DNA of 44,634 nt, from assembly GCA_002701545.1 (NCBI GenBank), contig NZVR01000138.1:41288-85921 (forward strand), read 5' to 3'. Positions 16,324-25,123 of this stretch are shown here, in pieces. Source of the DNA: Blastopirellula sp. (GTDB taxonomy: Bacteria; Planctomycetota; Planctomycetia; Pirellulales; Pirellulaceae). The notes beneath the pieces are model-generated. The model did no database searches and had not been told where the DNA came from. It worked only from the letters and a program-made list of their open reading frames with translations. The position numbers were made by a program, and so were the translations under genes. Position 1 is the stretch's first letter; every line of letters starts with the position of its first letter.

Positions 16324-16674
16324 CTACCAAGGTCCGCGAATGTAATAGACGCCAAACTGGTCCGTGTGGCTCGGCCATTGTGGTGTGGCATGGTAACCAC
16401 CCATAGCTGGCCCGGTCGCTGGTCCAGGCCAAGGGCGTCGAAATTGATGGTAGATCGGCGTGGTGGTGTTGTACGTCACACCCCATCCTTGTCGGCTCTG
16501 CATGTGAGCGGTGGGCGGCACGATCAAAGGCACCGGACGGCCGAAGGCGGTGTAATAGTACGGTGCGTGCCAAGAGTGAGTACGAGCAAATCGTAAACCT
16601 TGATCACCCATGGCATACTTAGCAGGTAATGCCAAGCAAGCTGCGGTCAGGCACAGGAGTGCGAATCGTTTCAT
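16324..16674 (-). CDS. Small secreted tyrosine- and proline-rich protein
   Basis: A 116-residue exported protein. MKRFALLCLTAACLALPAKY is a clear signal peptide; cleavage is likely near AMG (about residues 21-23). The mature part is rich in aromatic residues, proline and histidine (HAPYYYTAFGRP, YNTTTPIYHQFRRPWPGP, GVYYIRGPW) and has no cysteine pair. I do not recognise a family; proteins of this composition are common exported proteins in planctomycetes. It lies 39 bases after the secreted protein at 16714-17226 and both probably share a transcript ending at the terminator 16256-16294. A weak AAGAAGAG precedes the ATG. Function unknown. Confidence 0.75.
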   Translation of the reverse strand: MKRFALLCLTAACLALPAKYAMGDQGLRFARTHSWHAPYYYTAFGRPVPLIVPPTAHMQSRQGWGVTYNTTTPIYHQFRRPWPGPATGPAMGGYHATPQWPSHTDQFGVYYIRGPW

Positions 16675-16713
16675 GAGAACGCTCTTCTTGGAAATAGTCG
16701 GAGGAGGGAGGAG

Positions 16714-17226
16714 TTACCGAGGAAGCCGGAAGAGGTTGAGGAGCGCGTTATCGTCTAAACGCGGGGGTGCCAACCATTGAACTTTGGTGCGGTTGAGACC
16801 TTGGCCACAGTTGTAGTATCGATGATACGTACGAGTGTGCTTGTACAGGTACTCGTGAGGATACAACGGCTGATAGGTGTAATACGAATGGCCGACGTGT
16901 CCGGGTACGGGACCAGGTGCCGTGTACATCTGCGCGCCAACGCCGCCAAAATTCGGCGGCACATAATAATTGTAAAACAGTTCTGGGTTATGCGAATCGA
17001 TATGACGTTCAGCGACCACATAGCGGGACCCAGTCCGTCCACCCAAGCCGAGGCGACCACATTCTGGGCAACCACCCGAGAGGTGCGCCCCCTTCTGACA
17101 ACTGGGACAATCAGAGAGGGTTCCTCCAGCGGAACGATCGGCGGCGGAGGCCGTTGGGCTAAGCATCGCATTTGCGGTCAACGCGACTGCCAACGCAAGA
17201 AAGGTGTGAGAAGTGGCACGAAGCAT
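16714..17226 (-). CDS. Secreted tyrosine-rich protein with a CxxC pair
   Basis: A 170-residue exported protein. The signal peptide (HTFLALAVALTANAMLSPTA) ends with cleavage likely after ASA (about residue 28). A zinc-ribbon-like cluster CPSCQKGAHLSGGCPECG follows, then a tyrosine-rich region (FYNYYVPPNFGGVG, HVGHSYYTYQPLYPHEYLYK, RTYHRYYNCGQG) and a leucine-rich end. The four cysteines could bind zinc or form disulfides. ATG 17226 has AAGGAG eight bases upstream, a strong start. I know no function. It resembles the next gene in style (signal plus Y/P/H-rich body), suggesting related envelope proteins made together. Confidence 0.78.
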   Translation of the reverse strand: MLRATSHTFLALAVALTANAMLSPTASAADRSAGGTLSDCPSCQKGAHLSGGCPECGRLGLGGRTGSRYVVAERHIDSHNPELFYNYYVPPNFGGVGAQMYTAPGPVPGHVGHSYYTYQPLYPHEYLYKHTRTYHRYYNCGQGLNRTKVQWLAPPRLDDNALLNLFRLPR

Positions 17227-17430
17227 TCCGTTGCTCCTTCTGAAATCGAGGGCTCAGGTGGGAAACAGCCCGTGAAATCGTGAGGTCAGGCGAGGGGGTG
17301 ATGGAGGGACCTACCCAGTGTCCAGGTAGGCTAAATATGATTCTCGGCTTGTGCAGGCACAGTCGGTCAATCTTTATTTCTGCATCTTGCCAAATGACCC
17401 TACCATCTCGGCGTTACCAGCGAATCCGAC

Positions 17431-17459
17431 TGTAAGGTATCCTCCGTTTTCGCTACAAT
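17431..17459 (+). promoter_or_regulatory. Candidate promoter for the topoisomerase VI operon
   Basis: TACAAT at 17454-17459 is a good -10 box; a weak -35 candidate (TGTAAG, 17431-17436) lies 17 bases upstream. Transcription would start near 17466 and give a leader of about 86 bases before the TTG at 17552. The 325-base gap 17227-17551 also holds a 6-base inverted repeat (CCTACC 17310-17315 / GGTAGG 17325-17330) between the divergent genes; nothing else is evident there. Confidence 0.35.
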
Positions 17460-17551
17460 CGGAATTTTTTAACAGGGCCGCCCAGTATACGCCGTTCCCG
17501 GGGGGCTGCACCTTGCCAGCTGACTTGACGGGTTTGGAAGGAGTATCCAGT

Positions 17552-19651
17552 TTGTCGAAGGTGAAAGCGAAAAAACGTGCCACAGGCCAGTCCAGCTCGG
17601 CTGACGGCAAAACCAGCGCTGAATCGAACGGCAAGAGCCAGGCGACGAAGCGTCGACGACGGGTCACCGCCGAGGCGATGGCCGCCAAGCAACGAGACAT
17701 CTCGGTCAGTGAGTTCTTTGCCAAGAACCGACACCTGCTCGGTTTCGACAATCTCCGCAAAGCGCTGCTCACCACCGTGAAAGAGGCAGTCGATAACTCG
17801 CTCGATGCCTGCGAGGAAGCCGGCATCATTCCCGAAATCTGGGTCCACATTGAACAGACGACATCCAATCGATACAAGATCGGCATCCAAGACAACGGCC
17901 CCGGTATCGTTAAGAAGCAGATTCCTCTGATCTTCGGTAAATTGCTCTACGGATCAAAATTCCACCGCTTGCGGATGAGTCGCGGTCAACAAGGCATTGG
18001 CATTAGTGCCGCGGGCATGTACGGCAAGCTGACCACAGGCAAACCGGTCAAGATCATTTCGAAATTGTCGCTGCGCAAACCGGCGCATTACTACGAAGTC
18101 GAAATCGACACAAAAAACAACAAGCCTCAGATCCACAATGGCAAAGGCGAAGGCGTCGATATACCGCCGGGAGAAAAAGGTGCCGCGTATATGAAGAAAC
18201 ATGGTATCGAGTGGGTTACCCACTACGATGCCGTCGACGAAGCAGCGCCGAAAGACGTCCGCAGTGGAACACGAGTTACCATCGAACTAGAAGGCAAGTA
18301 TCAACGTGGCCGGGGCAGCGTGGATGAGTACCTGGAGCAGACGGCAATCGCCAATCCGCACGTCACGCTGCATTTTCTCGACCCGGACAACAATGCCAAG
18401 GTCTACCAGCGATCCACGGACCAGCTTCCTGCCGAACCGAAAGAAATCAAGCCACATCCATACGGGGTGGAACTTGGTCGTCTCGTGACGATGCTCAAAG
18501 ACGCCCCACCCGGGACCGTCTCCCAGTTCATGACCACATCCTTTTCGCGTGTCAGCGCCGCGGTCGCTCGTCGTATCTGCCAGGCCGCCAAGGTCAGCAC
18601 GCGCGCTTCCACCAAGCGCATTGGTCGTGAAGAGGCCGACGCGCTCTACCAAGCCATTCAGCAAACGAAGATATCGCCACCATCGACCGATTGTATTTGT
18701 CCGATCGGCGAAGACCTCCTTCTCAAAGGCTTGTATCACGTCGTCCCCGGAGAATTCTATACCGCAGCAACACGACCACCGTCTGTGTATCGTGGCAACC
18801 CGTTTCAGATCGAAGTCGGCCTAGCCTTTGGCGGCGCCACCAGTGTGGAGAAGGTGACCTACGAGTTGCTCACCGAGTTAATCCAGCAAAGTGACGCGCG
18901 AACTTTGCGGCAGTTCCTGATGAACACCTTTGACGGTCTCGGTGCGGATACTGCCGACCGCATCCTCAAAGATGCCAGCTTCGGGAGTCGTCAGTCTCCC
19001 GGTAAATTGAAAAGCAAAGAGATCGAGAAGCTGCAAGCTTCGATGAAAAACGTCAACGCATCTGATAAGCAATCGTGCCAAGTCTTGCGGTATGCGAATC
19101 GTGTTCCACTGCAGTTTCAACAAGCCGGTTGCGCCATCACCCAAGCCGTCATGCAGACCAACTGGCGCCCCTACGGATTAACGCAATCCCGCGGTTCATT
19201 ACCCAACGGCCCTCTCACCGTGATGGTACATATGGCCAGTGTCTGGGTGCCCTACACCAGTGAGTCAAAAGAAGCGGTGGCTTCCTATCCGGAGATCGAA
19301 AAAGAACTCCGCCTGGGTTTGCAAGCCGTGGGCCGCAAGCTGGGAATGTTCCTGAGAAAACGTAAAAAAGTGAAACAAGAGGGAGAACGCCGCAGTGTCT
19401 TCCTCCGCTACCTCGGCGAAGTAGCCATGGCGGTCAGTGCGCTCAACGGTACCGACTCCAAAGAACTGTACGAACGTCTGCTGAAAGTCGCTGAACGAAA
19501 AACGTCGGAAGCAGATATCAAACTAGACAAGCGCGGAAAAGTGATTGACGAGGGCGACGAAGACTATGGAGAAAATGTCCTCATCCGCAAACACGAACCA
19601 GAATCCCTCTTAGAAAGCGATACCGAAGCTGGCCAACAAAAACTGTTTTAA
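17552..19651 (+). CDS. top6B: DNA topoisomerase VI subunit B
   Basis: The GHKL ATPase subunit of type IIB topoisomerase VI, which with subunit A passes one DNA duplex through another. The 699 residues include an N-terminal basic extension (KRRRRVTAEAMAAKQRDISV), the N-box EAVDNSLDACEEAG (N82 for magnesium), DNGPGIVKKQIPLIFGKLLYG, and GQQGIGISAAGMYG for ATP. A helix-two-turn-helix and transducer region follow (GTRVTIELEGKY, later ITQAVMQTNWRPYGLTQS). The C-terminus is acidic. I placed the start at TTG 17552 because AAGGAG at 17538-17543 is eight bases upstream and the basic tail begins there; an open frame reaches back to 17351 but its sequence is not family-like. top6A follows 58 bases later. 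Confidence 0.93.
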   Translation: MSKVKAKKRATGQSSSADGKTSAESNGKSQATKRRRRVTAEAMAAKQRDISVSEFFAKNRHLLGFDNLRKALLTTVKEAVDNSLDACEEAGIIPEIWVHIEQTTSNRYKIGIQDNGPGIVKKQIPLIFGKLLYGSKFHRLRMSRGQQGIGISAAGMYGKLTTGKPVKIISKLSLRKPAHYYEVEIDTKNNKPQIHNGKGEGVDIPPGEKGAAYMKKHGIEWVTHYDAVDEAAPKDVRSGTRVTIELEGKYQRGRGSVDEYLEQTAIANPHVTLHFLDPDNNAKVYQRSTDQLPAEPKEIKPHPYGVELGRLVTMLKDAPPGTVSQFMTTSFSRVSAAVARRICQAAKVSTRASTKRIGREEADALYQAIQQTKISPPSTDCICPIGEDLLLKGLYHVVPGEFYTAATRPPSVYRGNPFQIEVGLAFGGATSVEKVTYELLTELIQQSDARTLRQFLMNTFDGLGADTADRILKDASFGSRQSPGKLKSKEIEKLQASMKNVNASDKQSCQVLRYANRVPLQFQQAGCAITQAVMQTNWRPYGLTQSRGSLPNGPLTVMVHMASVWVPYTSESKEAVASYPEIEKELRLGLQAVGRKLGMFLRKRKKVKQEGERRSVFLRYLGEVAMAVSALNGTDSKELYERLLKVAERKTSEADIKLDKRGKVIDEGDEDYGENVLIRKHEPESLLESDTEAGQQKLF

Positions 19652-19709
19652 AGCCTCGTAGCATCCACCAGACAGCGCCTCGCAGATCGATCGTTTACGG
19701 AACTCCATC

Positions 19710-20864
19710 ATGGCCAAGAAAGTTCGCAAGAAGACGCCCACCAAAAAAGCCGCCGCCGGCAACACGCTGACCAAGGAAGATCGCAAGACGCTTAAGTCTT
19801 TGAAAACCATGGCCGACAACGTCGTTTCCTTTGCGACGCGCGGACGTGCACCCCATTTGGAAATCCCCTCACGAAGCTTGTCGAACGTACGCTACAACCG
19901 CTCGAAAAAATTTATCGAGATGGGCGGCAGCAAGAATAAACGCGAGCTTTTCAATCTCTCGCAAGCCAAAAGCTACATGCAAGCGATGCTCGTGGGGAGC
20001 GGCTGCAAACAGCTGATCGACGAAGGCAAGACCACCAGCATTCGTGGTCTGTACTACCTTTTGAAACACACGATTGAAGGTACGAAAGAAGAAACGTTTG
20101 ATGACCAGAGCGACTCGGATCCCATCATTGAGGATATCGAAGTCACGCTGGACGCCCTCCGCGAAGAACTCCATCTCTACGCATCCAACCGCGGAAACAT
20201 GATGGGCGACCTGACGCTCAATGATAATGGCACCGAATTGAACTGCAGTCGCGTCGGTCGCAATGGTTACAGCATCCCTTCCATTGTAGAACCCAACGTA
20301 CTGTCGTTCGTGAACAACAAATGCAAGTTCGTTCTCCATGTCGAAAAAGATACGGTCTTCACTCGGTTCGTTGAGGATGAGTTCTGGAAGACACACAACT
20401 GCCTGTTGACGCATGGCAGCGGGCAACCACCGCGCGGCGTGCGACGCATGCTGAACCGCCTGCACCACGAACTGAAACTTCCCGTGTATTGCCTGTTGGA
20501 TAATGACCCCTGGGGGTATTACATCTACAGCGTCATTAAGCAGGGCTCGATCAACCTGGCCTACGAGAGCCAGCGGATGGCCATTCCCAATGCCCGTTTC
20601 ATGGGTCTGCGAAGCAAAGACTTCGATCGCTGTGATCTCTCGCCAAGCGTCACGATCAAACTCAGCGACACCGATAAGAAGCGTGCTAAGCAGATTGCCA
20701 AATACCCGTGGTTTGAAAAGAAGAAAGCCTGGCAAAAAGAAATCGACACCATGCTGACCAACGGCTTCAAACTGGAAGTCGAGTCACTGATTAGTAAAGA
20801 CATCAGTTATGTCACCGAAGAATACGTGCCTTCTCGCCTTCAAGATCGTGACTTTCTGGACTGA
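19710..20864 (+). CDS. top6A: DNA topoisomerase VI subunit A (Spo11 family)
   Basis: The DNA-cleaving subunit, related to eukaryotic Spo11, 384 residues. A basic N-terminus (MAKKVRKKTPTKKAAA) leads to a winged-helix domain with TTSIRGLYYLLKH, where the paired tyrosines Y115/Y116 include the nucleophile that binds the 5' DNA end. The Toprim domain shows E212 in HVEKDTVFTRF and the DxD of LLDNDPWGYY (D264, D266), which hold magnesium. All key residues are therefore present, so the enzyme should be active with Top6B. ATG 19710 starts just after the basic leader with a weak ribosome site. The GNAT gene begins seven bases after its stop. Confidence 0.93.
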   Translation: MAKKVRKKTPTKKAAAGNTLTKEDRKTLKSLKTMADNVVSFATRGRAPHLEIPSRSLSNVRYNRSKKFIEMGGSKNKRELFNLSQAKSYMQAMLVGSGCKQLIDEGKTTSIRGLYYLLKHTIEGTKEETFDDQSDSDPIIEDIEVTLDALREELHLYASNRGNMMGDLTLNDNGTELNCSRVGRNGYSIPSIVEPNVLSFVNNKCKFVLHVEKDTVFTRFVEDEFWKTHNCLLTHGSGQPPRGVRRMLNRLHHELKLPVYCLLDNDPWGYYIYSVIKQGSINLAYESQRMAIPNARFMGLRSKDFDRCDLSPSVTIKLSDTDKKRAKQIAKYPWFEKKKAWQKEIDTMLTNGFKLEVESLISKDISYVTEEYVPSRLQDRDFLD

Positions 20865-20870
20865 GCAGCC

Positions 20871-21296
20871 GTGAGCAGCGATTTCGCCAGCGAGATGCTT
20901 GCCGAACACTACGACGCCGTCTCGGCACTGTGGCAGGCAACGGAAGGACTCGGGGACACCGAAACCCGCGAGGAGTTTTGCCGTTACCTGTCCCGCAACC
21001 CGGGTATCAGCTCGGTTGTTTCTCATGACGGTCGCATCATCGGCGCCCTCCTTGGTGGACATGACGGCCGGCGTGGCTACCTGTATCACTTGGCTGTCGC
21101 TGCGGATCATCGTGGTGCCGGAGTCGCAACGGCGTTAATCGGTCGTTGTCTCGATCAATTACAGCGACTCCAAATCCAACGCTGCAGCTTGCATGTCTAC
21201 CGGGCCAATGCCACCGCCGTCGAATTCTGGTCACATCAGCAGTGGCGCGAGCGGTGTGATTTGAAGCTCTTCGCTGTCGATCTGCCACGTCGCTGA
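20871..21296 (+). CDS. GNAT-family N-acetyltransferase
   Basis: A 141-residue acetyl-CoA-dependent acyltransferase. Motif A is LYHLAVAADHRGAGVATALIGRCLD with the pyrophosphate-binding RGAGVA; the C-terminal VYRANATAVEFWSHQQW is the typical beta5/alpha-loop (ANA..FW) of RimI-like enzymes. The GTG start at 20871 lies seven bases after the top6A stop, so it is likely in the topoisomerase transcript; whether it acetylates a protein linked to DNA handling is unknown. A weak hairpin plus T5 follows at 21297-21335. Confidence 0.85.
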   Translation: MSSDFASEMLAEHYDAVSALWQATEGLGDTETREEFCRYLSRNPGISSVVSHDGRIIGALLGGHDGRRGYLYHLAVAADHRGAGVATALIGRCLDQLQRLQIQRCSLHVYRANATAVEFWSHQQWRERCDLKLFAVDLPRR

Positions 21297-21335
21297 GGGT
21301 CTCGAGCCGGGCGTTTGGCGATCGACCCGATTTTT
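21297..21335 (+). terminator. Weak rho-independent terminator candidate after the GNAT gene
   Basis: GGGTC at 21297-21301 pairs with GACCC at 21324-21328, with a second short GCC/GGC pair inside, followed by GATTTTT (T5 at 21331-21335). The internal mismatch makes the stem weak. It lies between the converging GNAT and ABC-transporter genes. Confidence 0.35.
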
Positions 21336-21347
21336 ACGACCGCGACC

Positions 21348-22250
21348 TCATTCGCTCGCCGACTTTCCACCACGCTCTTCCATCACGGTAATCGTGTCAC
21401 GGATGTAGTACACCGTGTCTTGAAAGCTTGCTTCGCGCTGCATCACGCGTGCAGGACGATCGGGAGGATCCACCTCGATCTCCTCGAAGATCGTCCCCGG
21501 TGAATTGGTCAACAAATAGATGCGGTCACCGAGATAAACCGCTTCTTCGATCGAGTGCGTAATAAAGAAGACGGTCGCCTCGACCTCGCGCCACAGCGAC
21601 ACAAGCAAATCTTGCATGTTCATTCGCGTGCTGGGATCCAGCGCCCCAAAGGGTTCATCCATCAAGATGATTCGAGGTCGCAGGATCAACGTCCTCGCAA
21701 TGGCGACGCGCTGGCGCATGCCACCTGACAATTCATGCGGGTACTTGTGTTGGTCGCTTGTTACATCTAATCCCACGCGTTGGATCCAGATGCGCCCCAA
21801 TTCTTCGCGTGTCTTCCGCGAGACCCCCTGGCATTCCAAACCGAACGTCACGTTTTCCAAAACGGTCCGGTGATCAAAGCTGGTGTAGTCCTGAAACACC
21901 ATCCCACGATCGGCCCCTGGTCCGACGATCTGTTCGCCCAGAACCAAGACTTCGCCTTCGGTCGGCGGGTGCTGCGGATCTAATCCGGCAATCAATCGCA
22001 AGATCGTGCTTTTGCCGCAACCGCTCGGACCGAGAATTGCAACCAGCTCGCCTTTGTCAGGCAAATTCTCGACGACAAAACTGACATTGGAGATCGCTGT
22101 AAATGCGTTCGGTTGTCCCACATTGTAAGTTTTTTTGACGTTACGAAACTCAACCACCGGTTGCTTGACGACCTCATCGGGCTTGCGCACATGGGACAAC
22201 ACATGTCCCATTCCGACATCCTGAGTTGACTCTACACCGTCATTGGTCAT
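21348..22250 (-). CDS. ABC transporter ATP-binding protein, NitT/TauT type
   Basis: A 300-residue ATPase of an importer. Walker A is LGPSGCGKST, the Q-loop lies in GMVFQDYTSF, the signature is HELSGGMRQRVAIARTLI, Walker B is RIILMDEPFGALD and the switch histidine is FFITHSIEEAV. It closely follows the nitrate/taurine/sulfonate importer pattern. I chose ATG 22250, which overlaps the permease stop by ATGA; the open frame upstream to 22406 would run inside the permease gene. A roughly 30-residue N-terminal extension (ESTQDVGMGHVLSHVRKPDE) precedes the ATPase core. It ends the minus-strand cassette. Confidence 0.92.
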   Translation of the reverse strand: MTNDGVESTQDVGMGHVLSHVRKPDEVVKQPVVEFRNVKKTYNVGQPNAFTAISNVSFVVENLPDKGELVAILGPSGCGKSTILRLIAGLDPQHPPTEGEVLVLGEQIVGPGADRGMVFQDYTSFDHRTVLENVTFGLECQGVSRKTREELGRIWIQRVGLDVTSDQHKYPHELSGGMRQRVAIARTLILRPRIILMDEPFGALDPSTRMNMQDLLVSLWREVEATVFFITHSIEEAVYLGDRIYLLTNSPGTIFEEIEVDPPDRPARVMQREASFQDTVYYIRDTITVMEERGGKSASE

Positions 22251-23278
22251 GACTTCGCTTTCTGGGTTGCCTGCAACGCCTGTAGTACTTGCCGACACTC
22301 TTCCTCCGCGTCCCGCGCTTTCGAATCCAGTCCGAATACACGCAACGATTCCGCCCAACCTTGGCCAAGTAACCCCAGGCAAACTTTCCACCCGCGCGCC
22401 AGCCACCCTTCACCACCATAACAATACGGAAATAGCTGCTTCTGGACCCATAGCAGCACGCGATCAATTGCAAACGCCACGATCGGAATCAACATCAACA
22501 CAATCAGAATATCAGCGACGTTCCCCCGTCGACGTGAGGTGTTGATAATCTGCCCCAGCCCACCCGCTTCGCCACCCGTCTGGACCACTTCGGCCAGCAT
22601 GATATATCCGAAGGCCAAACCGAAAAGCAATCGCAGCGAGTTAAAGACATTTGGCAGCGCCAGGGGAACTAATACCTTGAGAATGGTCTGCCACCGTGAC
22701 GCGCCCAACGTGTACGAGGTATCGATGTATTTCACACCGACATCACGGATCGCTTGCGTGGAATCAGAAATGATAAACGCCACGGCAGCGATGAAGATAA
22801 ACATGATCTTCTGACTTTCCCCTGCACCGAAGAACATGAAGGTCAGCGGTATCAGTGCCGCCATGGGGATGTTGCGTCCAAATAGGGTCACGGGTGCAAA
22901 AAAGGCAGCGATGCGGGGAAAACATCCACACAACACACCCAAGGGCACTCCGACCAACGTGGCCAAGGTAAAACCGAAGACAACGCGTTTCAGACTCACG
23001 AAGGTATTGACGTCCAGATCTCGATCCTGAAACATCGGCTTCAATTGCTGAAACGTCTCCACCGGACTGGGGAGAATCACCGGCGAAATCATGCGAAATT
23101 CCGCTTCACCGCGGGTCACATACCACCAGATCGCCAATACGCACAACAGGCAGACAGCACTGAATACGATGCTTTGCAGGGTCGAAATCGATCCCCGCAA
23201 CTTGCCTACCGGTCGAGCTTTCTCAGCCTTGTCGCTCGAGTTTGCGCTCGACTCTGCATTTTCCACGTCGCTGGCCAT
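22247..23278 (-). CDS. ABC transporter permease, NitT/TauT type
   Basis: A 343-residue inner-membrane permease of the binding-protein-dependent family. The N-terminus is cytoplasmic and charged (SSANSSDKAEKARPVGK), then helices begin with SIVFSAVCLLCVLAIWWYV. The ATPase-coupling loop is around TLGASRWQTILKVLVPLALP, matching the EAA motif (here LGASRWQTILKVLVPLALP). The C-terminus has a long non-membrane tail (GWAESLRVFGLDSKARDAEE) beyond the usual length of about 260. It starts 17 bases after the binding-protein gene stops, and the ATPase gene overlaps its end. Confidence 0.9.
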   Translation of the reverse strand: MASDVENAESSANSSDKAEKARPVGKLRGSISTLQSIVFSAVCLLCVLAIWWYVTRGEAEFRMISPVILPSPVETFQQLKPMFQDRDLDVNTFVSLKRVVFGFTLATLVGVPLGVLCGCFPRIAAFFAPVTLFGRNIPMAALIPLTFMFFGAGESQKIMFIFIAAVAFIISDSTQAIRDVGVKYIDTSYTLGASRWQTILKVLVPLALPNVFNSLRLLFGLAFGYIMLAEVVQTGGEAGGLGQIINTSRRRGNVADILIVLMLIPIVAFAIDRVLLWVQKQLFPYCYGGEGWLARGWKVCLGLLGQGWAESLRVFGLDSKARDAEEECRQVLQALQATQKAKS

Positions 23279-23295
23279 ACGTCGACTCCTAGCGA

Positions 23296-25041
23296 CTACA
23301 AACCTTCAGCAGGAAGAATACGTACTTCAACCCGACGGTTCTTGGCGTGATCATTCGGGTTCCCTGTGTCGGCCGGGCGCCGCCAGCCAACACCGGTGGT
23401 TTGAAAACGGTCTGGATCCAGTTGCTCGAACTTTTCTACCAACGCCGATCGAACCGAATCCGCCCGATCCTGTGCCAGCTCCATTACCAAATCTTCGTCA
23501 ACTTTGCCTTTCATGGAACTGTCCGTATGCCCTTCGATCACAACGCGCGACCTTTCAAACTGGCCGATTTGTTTTCCAATCGCATCCAGCACAAAGTCAA
23601 TGTTGGGGTCATAGGCCACTTTCTTCTCAGGATCGTCCTCGCTAGGTACCTTCTTATTGATATCTGCGCTATTGGGGAAAAAGTGGATGTAGTGTGTCGT
23701 GGTTAAAACTGCTTCTTCCGCCTCGGCAGCGCTGATCACACGCGGAGCGAACTTGACTCTCTCCACCGCTTGCTGCTGATACTTCTCTTCCTCACCCAGT
23801 TTCTTGATCAGTGTGAAATCCATCACTTGACTGAATTCCACCTTGGGCTTCTTGATCACACGAATATGACCGTACAACGAGTAGGCGTTGTCCCACACAC
23901 GCTTGAAATTGGCGAGATAATTTTCGTTGACAAAAAACTGATAGTTATCACCCCAACCAGTGCTCTGGGCGTCAGCAAACATCCCCATCGTTTCTTCTGC
24001 GGGAATGTTGTAGACATCCGCCATCAGTTGCGCGGCTTGCTTTTTGTTCTCCTGATCCTTGAGATCATCCATCGCGTCAAAGATGCCACGCGCCAATCCT
24101 TCAACGATGTCCGGATGGTCCTGGGCATAGTCTGCACGCGCAAACCACACGTCCGCAATCATCCGATTTGCAGTTGCTGTGTCGACCAGCATCTTGCTGC
24201 CTTGGCTGTCGGCCAGGGTATAGATGTCAGGTGCCCATGAAACGCAAGCAGAAATATCCTTATTGGAAGCGTAAAGCGCAGCGGCCTCAAACGCATCGGC
24301 CGTGAATTTCATGTCGACTTCCCGCGGCTGCACACCTCCGTTGACCAGCATGTTCAGCAGGAAGTAGTGAGACGGAGAATTCTGAGCCAGCGCAATCGAT
24401 TTGCCGCGCAAATCTTTGACCGTCTTGATATTGTCCCGCACAACAATCCCGTCACCACCATTGGACCAGTCGATTTGTTGATAAATACGAGGCATCACGC
24501 GACTGTCGATCGGTTTCCCATTGTCATCGACCAGACGTTCCATGAAGAGCGGCATCATATCCAGCGTGGCCCAGCCAATATGCACATCACCGGCACTGTA
24601 CGTATCCAACATTTGCGTCGGATCGTCGATCAACACCAATTGCACTTTGAACTCTTTCCCGTCGGGTGTTTTCCAGATCTTCCCCGCCTTGGCTCCGCCG
24701 TTGGCGTAAATGATCGGCGCCCATCCCGCCCACACGTTGAGAGCGAAACGCACCGTATTTTCTTCCATGGGCTTATAGGCCGAGGCTCCCTTGACTGCGA
24801 TCAGGCTTTCTTTCGGGATGATTTCAAATTCCGTTACGGTGGTGATCCCGGCTGTTGCAGGATCTTCCAACTGTTGCGTTAACTGCAGGTCGGAACCAGT
24901 CAGGTCACCATTGTCAGGATCCGGTCCAGCGACTTCACCTCCGCCCCCAAAGAAGCGCCACCCTGCAAAGGCAATGAGGCCGATAACAACCAGAAAAACT
25001 GCGATATAGAACGGTGCTTTGGGGCCTTGAGCCGGTGCCAT
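23296..25041 (-). CDS. Membrane-anchored ABC substrate-binding protein fused to a C-terminal OmpA domain
   Basis: A 581-residue fusion. One N-terminal helix (FYIAVFLVVIGLIAFAGWRF) anchors it and a Gly/Asp linker follows. Residues about 75-400 are a NitT/TauT-type (NMT1/THI5-like) solute-binding domain: RFALNVWAGWAPIIYANGGA, DVHIGWATLDMMP, GDGIVVRDNIKTVKDLRGKS and IALAQNSPSHYFL. Residues about 440-580 are an OmpA-like peptidoglycan-binding domain: YIHFFPNSADIN, VVIEGHTDSS, LAQDRADSVRSAL, TGVGWRRPADTGN and NRRVEVRIL. The arrangement would tie a binding protein to both membrane and cell wall. The transported compound is unknown. It leads permease and ATPase genes in one run. Confidence 0.88.
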   Translation of the reverse strand: MAPAQGPKAPFYIAVFLVVIGLIAFAGWRFFGGGGEVAGPDPDNGDLTGSDLQLTQQLEDPATAGITTVTEFEIIPKESLIAVKGASAYKPMEENTVRFALNVWAGWAPIIYANGGAKAGKIWKTPDGKEFKVQLVLIDDPTQMLDTYSAGDVHIGWATLDMMPLFMERLVDDNGKPIDSRVMPRIYQQIDWSNGGDGIVVRDNIKTVKDLRGKSIALAQNSPSHYFLLNMLVNGGVQPREVDMKFTADAFEAAALYASNKDISACVSWAPDIYTLADSQGSKMLVDTATANRMIADVWFARADYAQDHPDIVEGLARGIFDAMDDLKDQENKKQAAQLMADVYNIPAEETMGMFADAQSTGWGDNYQFFVNENYLANFKRVWDNAYSLYGHIRVIKKPKVEFSQVMDFTLIKKLGEEEKYQQQAVERVKFAPRVISAAEAEEAVLTTTHYIHFFPNSADINKKVPSEDDPEKKVAYDPNIDFVLDAIGKQIGQFERSRVVIEGHTDSSMKGKVDEDLVMELAQDRADSVRSALVEKFEQLDPDRFQTTGVGWRRPADTGNPNDHAKNRRVEVRILPAEGL

Positions 25042-25123
25042 TTTTTTCTCCCGAGTGGGGTTAAACGCAAGGACGATTTAACCCGCGGTCAATCCGCTGC
25101 ATGTGATTTCGTCAGAGGGGCCA

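Noticed and set aside
16116-16400. Minus-strand open frame of 94 codons
   Set aside because: It runs through the rho-independent terminator at 16256-16294 and overlaps the secreted protein in another phase.
17351-17551. Longer N-terminus for topoisomerase VI subunit B
   Set aside because: The upstream codons give a proline-rich sequence unlike the family, and a promoter-like -10 and a strong ribosome site lie inside this stretch, favouring TTG 17552.
19869-20735. Minus-strand open frame of 288 codons inside top6A
   Set aside because: It is antisense to a certain gene, has no family resemblance and mirrors the codon pattern of top6A.
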